Assembly (NCBI GenBank): GCA_035498405.1
Contig: DATKAE010000027.1
Span: 1-64,000, forward strand
Reading direction: 5' to 3'
DNA: 64,000 nucleotides
From: DATBFU01 sp035498405
GTDB taxonomy: Bacteria > Acidobacteriota > Thermoanaerobaculia > UBA5066 > Gp7-AA6
Of the stretch, positions 33,771-41,798 are shown one piece after another. Below the pieces are notes generated by a model. The model did no database searches. It was given only the letters and a program-made list of their open reading frames with translations, and was not told the DNA's origin. The position numbers were made by a program, and so were the translations under genes. How positions within the stretch are numbered: the first letter of the stretch is position 1; each line of letters begins with the position of its first letter.

Positions 33771-34793
33771 ATGGCGAACACGACCGGACTGCAAACGACG
33801 TATGCGGAGGAGCTCGTGCCGGGCGCGCGCAACGCGATCCAGACCTGCCTTCGCGTGCGGCCCGAGGAGCACGTTGTGATCGTGACCGACCGGGAGACGG
33901 AGGAGATCGCGGCCAGCCTCGCGGACCAGGCGCACGACGCCGGCGCTCCAGTCGAGGTCCACATCATGGAGGACTACGGGGATCGCCCGATGCTCACGAT
34001 GCCTCCGACCATCGCCGGGGCCCTCGAGCGCGCAGATGTCTCGATCTACGCCGGGCAGCCGAAGCCGGGAGAGCTCGCCTTCCGTCGGGCCCTGACGGCC
34101 ATTGTCGACCGGCGGCAGATCCGCCACGCGCACATGGTGTCGATCTCGCGCCGGATCATGGTCGAGGCGATGCGCGCGAACTTCGACGAGGTCGACGCCA
34201 TCTCCTGCCGGCTGCGCGACAGAGCCGAGAAGGCGCGCCGGATCGTCGCCACCTCGCCCGCCGGCTCGCGTCTCGAGGCGACCTTCGACCCCTCGATCAA
34301 GTGGCTCAAGACCTCGGGAATCATTTCGTCGGCCAAATGGGGCAATCTGCCGGGGGGCGAGGTCCTGACGTCGCCGGCGCGTGTCGATGGCGTCTACGTG
34401 GCCGACGGCGTCGTCGGCGAGTACCTCTGCGCCCGCTACGGGGATCTGCAAGCCAATCCCTTGACCGTGTCGATCGAGAACAGCCGCATCGTCGGCATCG
34501 AATGCGACCGCCAGGACCTCGTCGAGGACTTCCGCGCCTACACCGCCACCGACGAGAACTCCAATCGCGTGGGGGAGTTCGCGATCGGAACGAATCTGGC
34601 GATCCAGGACGTCATCGGCAACATCCTCCAGGACGAGAAGCTCCCGACCCTGCACCTGGCGTTCGGGCACCCCTACTCCGAGCACACCGGGGCCCGCTGG
34701 CGCAGTACCACCCACATCGACGTCGTCGGGCGACGCTTCGACATCTGGTTCGACGACGAGCAGGTGATGTCCGATGGGAGGTTCTTGATCTAG
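33771..34793 (+). CDS. M29-like aminopeptidase
   Basis: 340 residues with an AAGGAGTG site before the ATG at 33771. The C-terminal half resembles family M29 (AmpS/AmpT): VGEFAIGTNLAIQDVIGNILQDEK, LHLAFGHPYSEHTGARWRSTTHIDVVG, with the acid and His residues that bind the two metals. The N-terminal region (VRPEEHVVIVTDRETEEIAASLAD) is the family's first domain. It removes N-terminal residues from peptides. Its place after the two ligases suggests it trims or recycles their product. Confidence 0.8.
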   Translation: MANTTGLQTTYAEELVPGARNAIQTCLRVRPEEHVVIVTDRETEEIAASLADQAHDAGAPVEVHIMEDYGDRPMLTMPPTIAGALERADVSIYAGQPKPGELAFRRALTAIVDRRQIRHAHMVSISRRIMVEAMRANFDEVDAISCRLRDRAEKARRIVATSPAGSRLEATFDPSIKWLKTSGIISSAKWGNLPGGEVLTSPARVDGVYVADGVVGEYLCARYGDLQANPLTVSIENSRIVGIECDRQDLVEDFRAYTATDENSNRVGEFAIGTNLAIQDVIGNILQDEKLPTLHLAFGHPYSEHTGARWRSTTHIDVVGRRFDIWFDDEQVMSDGRFLI

Positions 34794-34847
34794 GTCGGAG
34801 GTCGTCGGCCCTACGACCTTCCACCTTGCCTACCAACCACCTTCCTC

Positions 34848-36047
34848 ATGATCCCCGCCCTGCGCCGCTCCTACAACGCCGCCTTCAACGACGAGAAGTA
34901 CCGCGCCTACCGGGGACGCCTCGAGGCGCGAGGACGCCAGGCGATCCCCTTTCGGCTGGCAGAGTCGCCGGTCTTTCTGCCACCGGAGTTGCGCGACGAG
35001 ATGGTCGAGGCGTCGCTCGAGATCTTCCGACAGCTCTCGACCCCGGAGGCCCTCCGCCGCTCCGAGGCGGCCGTCCCGCAACGCTTCCGAGTCCCGAACT
35101 GCGACCCGTTTCCGACCTTCGCAGTCACTGACTTTGCGGTGACGCGCGGCCCGGACGGGCGTCTCCAGCCCCGGCTGATCGAGCTTCAAGCCTTCCCGAC
35201 GCTCTACGCCTTTCAGGTGGCCCAGTGCGAGGAGCTCGCGCGCCTGTGCCCCGAGGGCGAGAAGCTCGGCTGGTGCCTGTCGGGCCTCGACACCGTGGGC
35301 TACTGGAGGGCCGTTGGCGACGCGATTCTCGGAGGCCTCCCTTCGGAGAACGTCATCCTGCTCGATCTCGACCCGCCGCGCCAGAAGACGGCCATCGACT
35401 TCGCCTTCACGCAGCAGTTCTGGGGCGTGCGCGCGCTCGATCCGGGTCAGATCGAAAAGCGCGGCCGGGAGCTCTGGTACGACTGCGAGGGAAGGCGGAC
35501 GCCGATTCGAAGGATCTACAACCGGCTGATCTTCGACGAGCTCGAGTCGACGGGCGCGAAGCTCCCTTTCGATCTGACCGAAGAGCTCGACATCACCTGG
35601 GCCGGGCACCCCGACTGGTACTTCCGGTGGTCCAAGCACTGCCTGCCGGAGCTGCGGCATCCGACGGTGCCGGAGTCGGTCGTCCTCTCCGATCTGACGG
35701 CGCCTCCCGGCGATCTCGAGAATTGGGTCATGAAGCCTCTTTTCTCTTTCGCCGGCGCCGGCGTGAAGGTCGAGGTCACGCCGGCGGATCTGGACGCCGT
35801 GCCGCCGGGTGATCGCCCCCATACGCTTCTGATGCGCAAGGTCGAGTACGCGCCCTCGATCGAGACCACCGACGGCAACTTCTCGAAGGTCGAGGTGCGC
35901 GTCATGTTCGTCTGGAAGGACGGCCGCCCTCTGCCCGTCACGACACTCGCCCGCCTCTCGCAAGGGAAGATGATGGGCGTCAACTACAACAAGGAGAAGA
36001 CCTGGGTCGGCTCCTCGGCGTGCCTGTGGCCCGTCGCTCGCGTCTAA
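34848..36047 (+). CDS. ATP-grasp-like protein of unknown substrate
   Basis: 399 residues. I do not know a named family, but the C-terminal third has ATP-grasp features: NWVMKPLFSFAGAGVKVEV (Lys and Gly-rich loop), MRKVEYAPSIETTDGNFSKVEVRVMFVW and an MGVNYNKEKTWVG end, with Glu/Arg/Asn in the right places. The N-terminal part (RYRAYRGRLEARG-type, PTFAVTDFAVTRG, IELQAFPTLYAFQ) recalls circularly permuted ATP-grasp proteins. It is the fourth gene of the amidoligase group, 54 bp after the peptidase gene, and would be a second peptide-bond-forming enzyme. Confidence 0.65.
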   Translation: MIPALRRSYNAAFNDEKYRAYRGRLEARGRQAIPFRLAESPVFLPPELRDEMVEASLEIFRQLSTPEALRRSEAAVPQRFRVPNCDPFPTFAVTDFAVTRGPDGRLQPRLIELQAFPTLYAFQVAQCEELARLCPEGEKLGWCLSGLDTVGYWRAVGDAILGGLPSENVILLDLDPPRQKTAIDFAFTQQFWGVRALDPGQIEKRGRELWYDCEGRRTPIRRIYNRLIFDELESTGAKLPFDLTEELDITWAGHPDWYFRWSKHCLPELRHPTVPESVVLSDLTAPPGDLENWVMKPLFSFAGAGVKVEVTPADLDAVPPGDRPHTLLMRKVEYAPSIETTDGNFSKVEVRVMFVWKDGRPLPVTTLARLSQGKMMGVNYNKEKTWVGSSACLWPVARV

Positions 36048-36135
36048 CTCGGGATCTGCGCTGCGCGCACCGATCTGCGGCTCGCCCGGATGCGGGCTCG
36101 ACCGCAGACCTGATCCCTCGCTAGCCGCTCGCTCC

Positions 36136-36186
36136 CGCGGCGCGCGCCTCCTCCCTCGATTACCTCGGGAGACTTCGCGCGCCGCG
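36136..36186. repeat. Nested hairpin repeat, copy A
   Basis: Outer stem CGCGGCGCGCG (36136-36146) pairs with CGCGCGCCGCG (36176-36186), 11 bp perfect; inner stem CTCCC (36151-36155) with GGGAG (36167-36171) around a loop containing ATTACC. Same design as the copies beside the tRNA-Pro gene, with a different inner stem. Confidence 0.7.
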
Positions 36187-36264
36187 ACCTAGCCACCCAG
36201 ACTTTCGAACGCTCAAATTCCATTTCCCGCCGAAGCGGAACCACTGCACGCGGCGAGGGATCAA

Positions 36265-36303
36265 GTTTCGCGAAGTTCACCGAGCGAAACGACTCGCGTC
36301 GCG
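36265..36303 (-). repeat. Hairpin repeat, copy D, inverted and degenerate
   Basis: The minus strand reads CGCGACGCGA-GTC-GTTTCGC...GCGAAAC, as in copies B and C, with a TTCACC loop on the plus strand. The second outer arm is not preserved, so only the inner stem (36265-36271 with 36284-36290) can form. Confidence 0.6.
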
Positions 36304-36407
36304 GGAGCGAGAGCGCGGCGAGGGATCAGGCGAACGACCGAGGCCGCATCCGGCCGAGTCGTTCGCCGGTGGCGGCCGCCAGATCCCGAGCAAGCTCGAG
36401 CGACGGC

Positions 36408-37121
36408 TTACGGCACGTACTGCCGGATCTGTTCCTTCCACCAGGGCCAGTCGTGCCCGTACGGGGCCTTCCAGACGCTGCCGCGATGGCGGATCTTCTT
36501 CTCGTTCAAGATCCGCAGCATGTCGGTCGTGCCCGTCAGGATGTTGTCGGTTTCGCCGGTGACGATGCAGATGTCGATCGAGGAAAGCTTGGCGACCCAC
36601 TCGGCGTCCATGTTCGGCACGTAGGCCGTGGGGCAGTGGAAGTAGCACAGCTCGTCCCAGTAGCCATCGAGAAAGGAGTGGATGTCGTACTTTCCCGAGA
36701 AGCCCACGACCTTGTCGCACGCGTCGGGGTGCCGGAACCCGAAATTGGCCGCGTGGTAAGCGCCGAAGGAGCACCCAAGCGTCCCCACGCGCCCGCCCCA
36801 GTCTCCCTTGGTGCGAACCAGGGGCACGACCTCGCCGTACACGTAGCGGTCATATTGGTCGTGGCGGCGGATGCGCTCGGCGGGATGCTTCTGCTTCGCG
36901 TAGAAACTCTCCGCATCCACACTGTCCACGCAACAGACCTGCAACTTCCCTTCCTCGATGAGGTCCGCCACCGCCCCGATGAGGCCGAAGTCCTCGTTCT
37001 GGTAGAAACGCCCCTGCGAGGTCGGAAACCAGATCATTGGGTAGCCCGCGTGGCCGAACCAGAGCAGCTCCATCCGGCGCCCGAGGGTCGGCGAATCCCA
37101 GGCGAAGTATTCGCGATTCAT
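36408..37121 (-). CDS. Esterase-family alpha/beta-hydrolase (COG4947-like)
   Basis: 237 residues. It starts MNREYFAWDSPTLGRRMELL and has WFPTSQGRFYQNEDFGL, the nucleophile elbow GTLGCSFGAYHAANFGFRHP (Ser within GCSFGA), a KYDIHSFLDGYWDELCYFH segment, VTGETDNIL, and a late GHDWPWWKEQI with the probable catalytic His. This matches the small putative esterases of COG4947. As I recall from genome-context surveys, such esterases occur beside COG2170 ligases and ATP-grasp enzymes. Here it faces that group, so it may release or modify its product. Confidence 0.82.
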   Translation of the reverse strand: MNREYFAWDSPTLGRRMELLWFGHAGYPMIWFPTSQGRFYQNEDFGLIGAVADLIEEGKLQVCCVDSVDAESFYAKQKHPAERIRRHDQYDRYVYGEVVPLVRTKGDWGGRVGTLGCSFGAYHAANFGFRHPDACDKVVGFSGKYDIHSFLDGYWDELCYFHCPTAYVPNMDAEWVAKLSSIDICIVTGETDNILTGTTDMLRILNEKKIRHRGSVWKAPYGHDWPWWKEQIRQYVP

Positions 37122-37228
37122 CGTCGTCTACTGCCCCCGTCCCGATGGTCCCCGCCCCGGATCGAGGACCCTCGCACGGGCCCCGCGGACGCGATAGCGT
37201 ATCGCACCGTTGTCCAGGAGGAGAGGCG

Positions 37229-37672
37229 ATGGCGAAGAAGCAGCTGGCGCCCGGAACGACGGCGCTCTTGAGCCGGGTCGTCCGCAAGTCGGATCTCGCG
37301 AGCGATCTCGCCGAAGAACCCCCGGACGCTTTCCCGCCGGTGCTGGCCACCGCGAAGATGGTCGGCATGATGGAGCTCGCGGCCGCCCGCGTGCTGATCC
37401 CGCTTCTCGAGAAGGGCGAGATGTCCGTCGGCGTCTTCATGGACGTGCGACACACGGCCGCCACGCCGGCGGGCGCGAAGGTGATCACCCGCGCCCGTTT
37501 TCGCGGGATGGAAGGAAAGTTCTATTGCTTCGAGGTCGAGGCTTTCGACGACGGCGGACCCATCGGACACGCCATCCATGAGCGCGCCATCGTCTCGGCG
37601 GATCGTCTCGTCGAGGGAGCCAGGAAGCGCTGCGGCCGCCGGCCTCGAAAGCCCCACGGCCGCGTAGGATAA
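37229..37672 (+). CDS. Hotdog-fold thioesterase (FlK-like)
   Basis: 147 residues from the ATG at 37229, preceded by AGGAGGAGAGG. FPPVLATAKMVGMMELAAARVLIPLL, SVGVFMDVRHTAATPAGAKV and FEVEAFDDGGPIGHAIHERAIVS match the fluoroacetyl-CoA thioesterase/YbgC-like hotdog family, with the Thr/Glu/His region of FlK in place. It likely hydrolyses a short acyl-CoA. Its stop codon (TAA at 37670-37672) overlaps a GATAAT box that precedes the truncated tRNA-Pro copy. Confidence 0.82.
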   Translation: MAKKQLAPGTTALLSRVVRKSDLASDLAEEPPDAFPPVLATAKMVGMMELAAARVLIPLLEKGEMSVGVFMDVRHTAATPAGAKVITRARFRGMEGKFYCFEVEAFDDGGPIGHAIHERAIVSADRLVEGARKRCGRRPRKPHGRVG

Positions 37673-37677
37673 TTGCC

Positions 37678-37711
37678 GCCACGGGGCGTAGCGCAGCGGT
37701 AGCGTACCTGC
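37678..37711 (+). repeat. Truncated 5' half of tRNA-Pro
   Basis: 34 bases identical to 37916-37949. They comprise GCCA plus the acceptor 5' strand, D-arm and first anticodon-stem strand of tRNA-Pro. The match stops at the anticodon loop, where the repeat-element sequence (CGTCGCCTT...) begins. Both copies carry a GATAAT box 9-10 bases upstream. This is not a working tRNA. Confidence 0.88.
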
Positions 37712-37810
37712 CGTCGCCTTCACTCGCTCGGGACCTGGCTTAGCCCTCGGCTCGTGCCTCCGGATGTTGGCTTCGACCACCCGCCAGGTCCCTACGCTCG
37801 CTCCGGCTCC

Positions 37811-37861
37811 CGCGGCGCGAGTCGTTTCGCTCTTTACCTCGCGAAACTTGGTCGCGCCGCG
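37811..37861. repeat. Nested hairpin repeat, copy B
   Basis: Outer stem CGCGGCGCGA (37811-37820) pairs with TCGCGCCGCG (37852-37861); inner stem GTTTCGC (37824-37830) pairs with GCGAAAC (37841-37847) around loop TCTTTACCTC. All 17 pairs are perfect. It lies between the broken and the intact tRNA-Pro. Confidence 0.85.
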
Positions 37862-37919
37862 ATCCGAACGCCAAGCAGGACCGACGTTGGGAGACACCCG
37901 GTGCGATAATCCTCGGCCA

Positions 37920-37994
37920 CGGGGCGTAGCGCAGCGGTAGCGTACCTGCTTTGGGAGCAGGTGGTCGCCAGTTCGATCCTGGCCGCCCCGACCA
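37920..37994 (+). tRNA. tRNA-Pro (UGG)
   Basis: A complete cloverleaf. Acceptor CGGGGCG (37920-37926) pairs with CGCCCCG (37984-37990), the discriminator is A37991 and CCA is encoded (37992-37994). The anticodon stem is CCTGC/GCAGG around loop TTTGGGA, so positions 34-36 are TGG, which reads CCA/CCN proline codons. The T-arm has GTTCGATCC. A GATAAT box at 37905-37910 could be its -10. Confidence 0.95.
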
Positions 37995-38092
37995 GTAACG
38001 TCGCCTCCGCTCGCTCGTGACCCGGATCGGCGTCGCACCTCGGCGAGGCGGCCTCGACTGCGCCGCCTGGTCGCTCGCTGCGCTTCGGCTCC

Positions 38093-38144
38093 CGCAACGC
38101 GAGTCGTTTCGCTCGGTTACTTCGCGAAACTGGGTCGCGTTGCG
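38093..38144. repeat. Nested hairpin repeat, copy C
   Basis: Outer stem CGCAACGCGA (38093-38102) pairs with TCGCGTTGCG (38135-38144); inner stem GTTTCGC (38106-38112) pairs with GCGAAAC (38124-38130) around an 11-nt loop with GGTTAC. Compared with copy B, two adjacent bases differ in each outer arm and pairing is kept. Confidence 0.85.
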
Positions 38145-38196
38145 ACCCGATACCTCGGTTACTTCGGGAGACTCCTCGCGCCGCGCGCGCGTTCGG

Positions 38197-39468
38197 CTAC
38201 GGATTCGGCGGGGTTTCGTCGTCGAGCGTCTGGAGGAACGCGACGATCGCGGCCTCCTCGTCCGCCGTCAAGCCGAGCTTCCCGGTCTCCTCGCGCTCAA
38301 CGTTGCGTGGCTCTTCCGGAGCCGGCCAACAGTTCTTTCCGGGTCGCGGGTCCTTGACGGTGCCGCAGACGGGAAGAACGTCGCGCGTGTTGTAGAAGTG
38401 CACGACCTCCTCGAGACTCTTGAAGACGCCGTTGTGCCCGTAGGCCTTGACAAAACCATGTGATGGCCGGCGGGCGACGTTGCGCAGGGTCGGCACCTTG
38501 AACTTGCCGAGATTCTCGGCCGCGTAGCGCGCGTAGCGCGGCTCGGTCTCCAGGAATCCGGCGAGGCCCGGATCCCTCCATGCGGCGCCGTCCGGGTTGT
38601 ACTCGGGACCCATCCTGTAGAAGGGATTGGCCGAGTTGGGCGGCACGCCGATGTTGTCGTACGTAAAGTCGGTGAAGAGGGGCGGCTCTCCCTTCGGCCC
38701 ACGCCCGTGCGGGTGGCAGCCGCTGCACTTTCCCTTGTCGGCGAAGAGCGTGAGCCCCCGCTTCTCCTGCCCGCTCAGCCGGATCTTTCCGGCGAGGAAC
38801 CGGTCGTAGCGCGAGGAAAAGGGCTGCACCCGGGATGAAGTCTCGTAGGCGGCGATCGCGAGCCCGATCAGGTCATACACGGCAGAGGCGTTGCCCGGCG
38901 CGCAGGCGTCGGCGATCCCCTTTTCCTTCTTCGCCACCTCCCGCAGCATCGAGGCGTACGGTCCGGCGCAGACGGTTGCGACGACGTCGGCTCCAGCCGG
39001 CAGATTCTGCTCGAGCGGATTCACGAACGGCCCGAGCGCCTGCTCGGCGAGCGCGCTGCCGAGCCTCTCGCCCGTCGCGCGCCCGTCCCAGAAGCTTCCG
39101 CCAGAGAAGACCGTCTTGCCTTTCTCCGTCCGCGCCGCGAACACCGGACTCGAGGCGTAGGCCGCGCTCGGAGGCTTGCGGTTGCCGAAGCGACCGTGAA
39201 CGGCTCCGGGATAGACGCCCCCGCCCTTGTTGATTTCTTCCTCGGGCCCGGTGAATCCCACTGCCGGGCCGTGGCAGGCCGCGCAGGATTGTCCGGGCGG
39301 CCGGGAGAGCGAAGCATCGAAGAACAGCCTCTCGCCGAGGACTGCTGCGGAGGTCGGAGGCGCGGGCGCGGACTCACTCAGGACAGATGCCCCGCCAAGA
39401 GCGAGCAGGAAGGTCGCGAGAGCGGCGCCTCCCCTCCGGCCGACCCCGCGATCCCGAAGCGAAACCAC
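38197..39468 (-). CDS. Di-heme cytochrome c peroxidase-like protein (MauG/CcpA type)
   Basis: 423 residues with a signal segment (GGAALATFLLALGGASV). Two heme c sites are visible: SCAACHGPAVGF in the N-terminal half and KCSGCHPHGRGP in the C-terminal half, the spacing of the bacterial di-heme peroxidases. VPTLRNVARRPSHGFVKAYGHNGVFKSLEEVVHFYN is the conserved C-terminal stretch with the distal ligand region. It reduces peroxide or oxidises a partner protein in the periplasm. It starts with MVSLRDRG; an upstream ribosome site is not clear. Alone on its strand. Confidence 0.93.
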   Translation of the reverse strand: MVSLRDRGVGRRGGAALATFLLALGGASVLSESAPAPPTSAAVLGERLFFDASLSRPPGQSCAACHGPAVGFTGPEEEINKGGGVYPGAVHGRFGNRKPPSAAYASSPVFAARTEKGKTVFSGGSFWDGRATGERLGSALAEQALGPFVNPLEQNLPAGADVVATVCAGPYASMLREVAKKEKGIADACAPGNASAVYDLIGLAIAAYETSSRVQPFSSRYDRFLAGKIRLSGQEKRGLTLFADKGKCSGCHPHGRGPKGEPPLFTDFTYDNIGVPPNSANPFYRMGPEYNPDGAAWRDPGLAGFLETEPRYARYAAENLGKFKVPTLRNVARRPSHGFVKAYGHNGVFKSLEEVVHFYNTRDVLPVCGTVKDPRPGKNCWPAPEEPRNVEREETGKLGLTADEEAAIVAFLQTLDDETPPNP

Positions 39469-39667
39469 GCCAAGGACGGTAGTCGAGAACGGAGGTGCAC
39501 TCGAGATACAAGTGCATCAGTGGCCGCGCCCGCCAAACCCGAGCCCCCGAGAAATCCCGCCGGACCCCGGCGCTGCATGAAAAACGCCCCAACGGAGCCG
39601 GGGCGTTCGCGATCCGGATTCACTGCGAGTGGACGGGCATGGGGCCGCCCAACCGTTCGGCGCCCGC
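39469..39667. other. Intergenic with the terminator of the next gene
   Basis: About 200 bases between two minus-strand genes. Apart from the terminator at 39580-39607 I see only a likely promoter zone of the peroxidase gene, with no clear boxes. Confidence 0.4.
39580..39607 (-). terminator. Intrinsic terminator of the gene at 39668-40243
   Basis: AACGCCCC (39583-39590) and GGGGCGTT (39600-39607) form an 8-bp stem with a 9-nt loop. On the minus strand the stem is followed by TTTTT. It lies 60 bases past the gene's stop. Confidence 0.82.
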
Positions 39668-40243
39668 CTAGGGCGTCTTCGCCTTGACGCTCATCAGGTC
39701 CACCGGAAGCGCGCCGTAGTTCTCGATTTCCAGCCTCTTCTTGTCCTTGTCCCAGCTGATCTTGGCGGCGGGCACCATCTTGCCCTCTCCCTTGCCGTCC
39801 TTGTCCAGATGAAGCTCGATCAGCGTAACCCGGTACTGCATCGAGCGAGTGCTGTTGGCGGCCTCGCCGAAGGCGACCGGGCGATCCGTGGCAATGACGA
39901 CCCGGCGGGAGCCGTCCGGATTGGGAATGTTGCGGGCGTAGTAGAGAGTGTAGCCGCGCGAGTTGGGCGTGCGCATGAAGCCGACCGGCGGACGGATCTT
40001 CTGCAACGCGTCGACGAGCTTATCGGTCCCGAACTCTTGGAGCGTCGTCAGCAGGCTCTCGCGCTCCTCGTCGGTGGACCAGCGGTTGACCGTGACGTTG
40101 ATCACACTCGACCTGCCCGTTCCGAGGCTCGCCGCGAAGGCCGAGAACGTTTCGACCGGCTTCGCCTTCTCCGCGAGGGCAACGGAGGCCACAGCCAGGG
40201 AAAACCCGACTGCTGCCAGGCTGGCAATTCCGGAGCGCCGCAT
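39668..40243 (-). CDS. Secreted protein of unknown function
   Basis: 191 residues with a clean signal peptide (SGIASLAAVGFSLAVASVALA, cleavage after ALA). The mature part has VINVTVNRWSTDEERESLLTTLQE, RGYTLYYARNIPNPDGSRRVVI, MQYRVTLIELHLDKDGKGEG and a YGALPVDLMSVKAK end. This looks like one compact beta-rich domain seen in other Acidobacteriota-like proteins, but I cannot name it. It has its own terminator and divergent upstream neighbour (the RND operon). Confidence 0.75.
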   Translation of the reverse strand: MRRSGIASLAAVGFSLAVASVALAEKAKPVETFSAFAASLGTGRSSVINVTVNRWSTDEERESLLTTLQEFGTDKLVDALQKIRPPVGFMRTPNSRGYTLYYARNIPNPDGSRRVVIATDRPVAFGEAANSTRSMQYRVTLIELHLDKDGKGEGKMVPAAKISWDKDKKRLEIENYGALPVDLMSVKAKTP

Positions 40244-40502
40244 GAGCCTCTCCTTTCGCTAAAGGCGCCAATCTATCCCAACGGCGGCCGCGGCCACCCT
40301 CTCCGGGAGCCATCCGGGCCCAAATGCCCGGTCCAGCGTAATTTTCCCGGGTTGCGGCTCGTCCTCAGGTTCTAGGCCCCGCCGGACGGGGCCGCAGGCA
40401 AGTTTCTTGCGAAGAACTGGCGAGGCGGCTGGTTATAGAGCTTGACCGGGGCGCCGAAGTGGAAATCCTCGAGCGCGCGCTCCAGCCAGAGAGAGGCGGC
40501 CA

Positions 40503-41798
40503 ATGATCGACCCGGACAGATCCAGCCTCCCGCCGAAGACGGCTCCCTTGGAAGACTCTCCTCGGGAGGATGCTCGGCCGACGAGGAAGCGCCGGTGGCC
40601 GTGGCTCCTCGCGGTCGGTCTGGCTGGAGTTGGGATCTTGCTGCTCGCTGCCCGCGGCAGCCGCACCACGGCCGACACCGCCAAGTCCGGCAAGGCGGCA
40701 GGCTACTCCGCCGCCGCTCGCGCGGTGCCCGTCGTCGTGGCGACCGCCAGGAAGGCCGATGTCGGGATTTACCTGACCGGCTTGGGAAACGTGGTTCCCT
40801 TGAACACGGTTACGGTGCGCAGTCGCGTCGAGGGGCAGCTCATCCGCGTCGCCTTCCACGAAGGGCAGGTCGTCAAGGAGGGCGATCTGCTGGCCGAAAT
40901 CGATCCCCGCCCCTTTCAGGTTCAGCTCGAGCAGGCCGAGGGTCAGATGGGAAAGGACGTCGCGGCCCTCCAGAATGCCAGGCTCGATCAGCAGCGTTAC
41001 GAGGTCCTCTTCCAGCAGGACTCGGTTCCCCGCCAGCAGCTCGACACGCAGGTCGCGACCGTCAAGCAGCTCGAAGCCGCGGCCTTGAGCGATCAGGGAC
41101 AGATCGACGCCGCCAAGTTGAACCTCACCTACAGCCGCATCACCGCGCCGGTCTCGGGCCGGGTCGGACTCCGCCTGGTGGATCCGGGCAACATCATCCA
41201 CGCGACCGATCCGAACGGCCTGGTCGTCATCACCCAGCTTCAGCCGATCACCGTCGTGTTCACGATCCCGGCGGATCGCCTCCCGCAAGTGCTGGCGCCG
41301 CTCGCCGCGGGTCGGACCCTCGAGGTCGAGGCCTACGACCGCGAGCTGACGAAGAAGCTCGCCACCGGACAGCTTCTCGCCGTGGACAACCAGATCGACC
41401 AGACTACCGGGACCGTCCGCCTGAAGGCCAAGTTCCCGAACGCCGACAACGCCCTCTTCGCCAACCAGTTCGTCAACGCGCGCCTGCTGGTGGACACCCT
41501 GAAGGGGACACTCGTCGTTCCCGCGGCGGCGATTCAACGCAGCCCGCAGTCGACGTTTGTCTACGTCGTGACCCCGGACAGCAAAGTGGCGACCCGCGAC
41601 GTTCAGGTACTGCACACCGAGGGCGATGACGCCGCGATCGGCCGCGGGATCGCCGCCGGCGATTCAGTCGTCATCGACGGAATCGACAAACTGCAGCCCG
41701 GCAGCAAGGTCGCGGTGCACGCGTGGAACGGCGGCAGCCCGCAGACGGCGGGAGACGGCCGCGGCTCGAGCGCAACGGGCCGGAGGCCGGGCCCGTGA
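40503..41798 (+). CDS. mdtA: RND efflux periplasmic adaptor (MdtA-like)
   Basis: 431 residues. A membrane anchor (WPWLLAVGLAGVGILLLAA) is followed by the adaptor order: PVVVATARKADVGIYLTGLGNVVPLNTV, the split lipoyl domain (VEGQLIRVAFHEGQVVKEGDLLAEID ... YSRITAPVSGRVGLRLVDPGN), coiled-coil between them (QAEGQMGKDVAALQNARLDQQ) and a beta barrel. A GAGAGGCGG site precedes the ATG at 40503. It links the inner-membrane pump to the outer-membrane channel. First gene of a four-gene operon, overlapping the next by GTGA. Confidence 0.93.
   Translation: MIDPDRSSLPPKTAPLEDSPREDARPTRKRRWPWLLAVGLAGVGILLLAARGSRTTADTAKSGKAAGYSAAARAVPVVVATARKADVGIYLTGLGNVVPLNTVTVRSRVEGQLIRVAFHEGQVVKEGDLLAEIDPRPFQVQLEQAEGQMGKDVAALQNARLDQQRYEVLFQQDSVPRQQLDTQVATVKQLEAAALSDQGQIDAAKLNLTYSRITAPVSGRVGLRLVDPGNIIHATDPNGLVVITQLQPITVVFTIPADRLPQVLAPLAAGRTLEVEAYDRELTKKLATGQLLAVDNQIDQTTGTVRLKAKFPNADNALFANQFVNARLLVDTLKGTLVVPAAAIQRSPQSTFVYVVTPDSKVATRDVQVLHTEGDDAAIGRGIAAGDSVVIDGIDKLQPGSKVAVHAWNGGSPQTAGDGRGSSATGRRPGP

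Larger units (their letters stand above)
36048..36407. other. Non-coding region with repeat elements
   Basis: About 360 bases without a gene between the ATP-grasp-like and esterase genes, which face each other. It holds one nested hairpin repeat (36136-36186), a damaged inverted copy (about 36265-36303) and a short direct repeat CGCGGCGAGGGATCA at 36249-36263 and 36315-36329. CTGATCCCTCGC near 36111 is the reverse complement of part of that repeat. The same family occurs beside the tRNA-Pro gene. Confidence 0.7.

Noticed and set aside
36048..38200. A CRISPR array
   Set aside because: The repeats are palindromic, few, unequal in spacing and without unique spacers of even length, and no cas gene is present.
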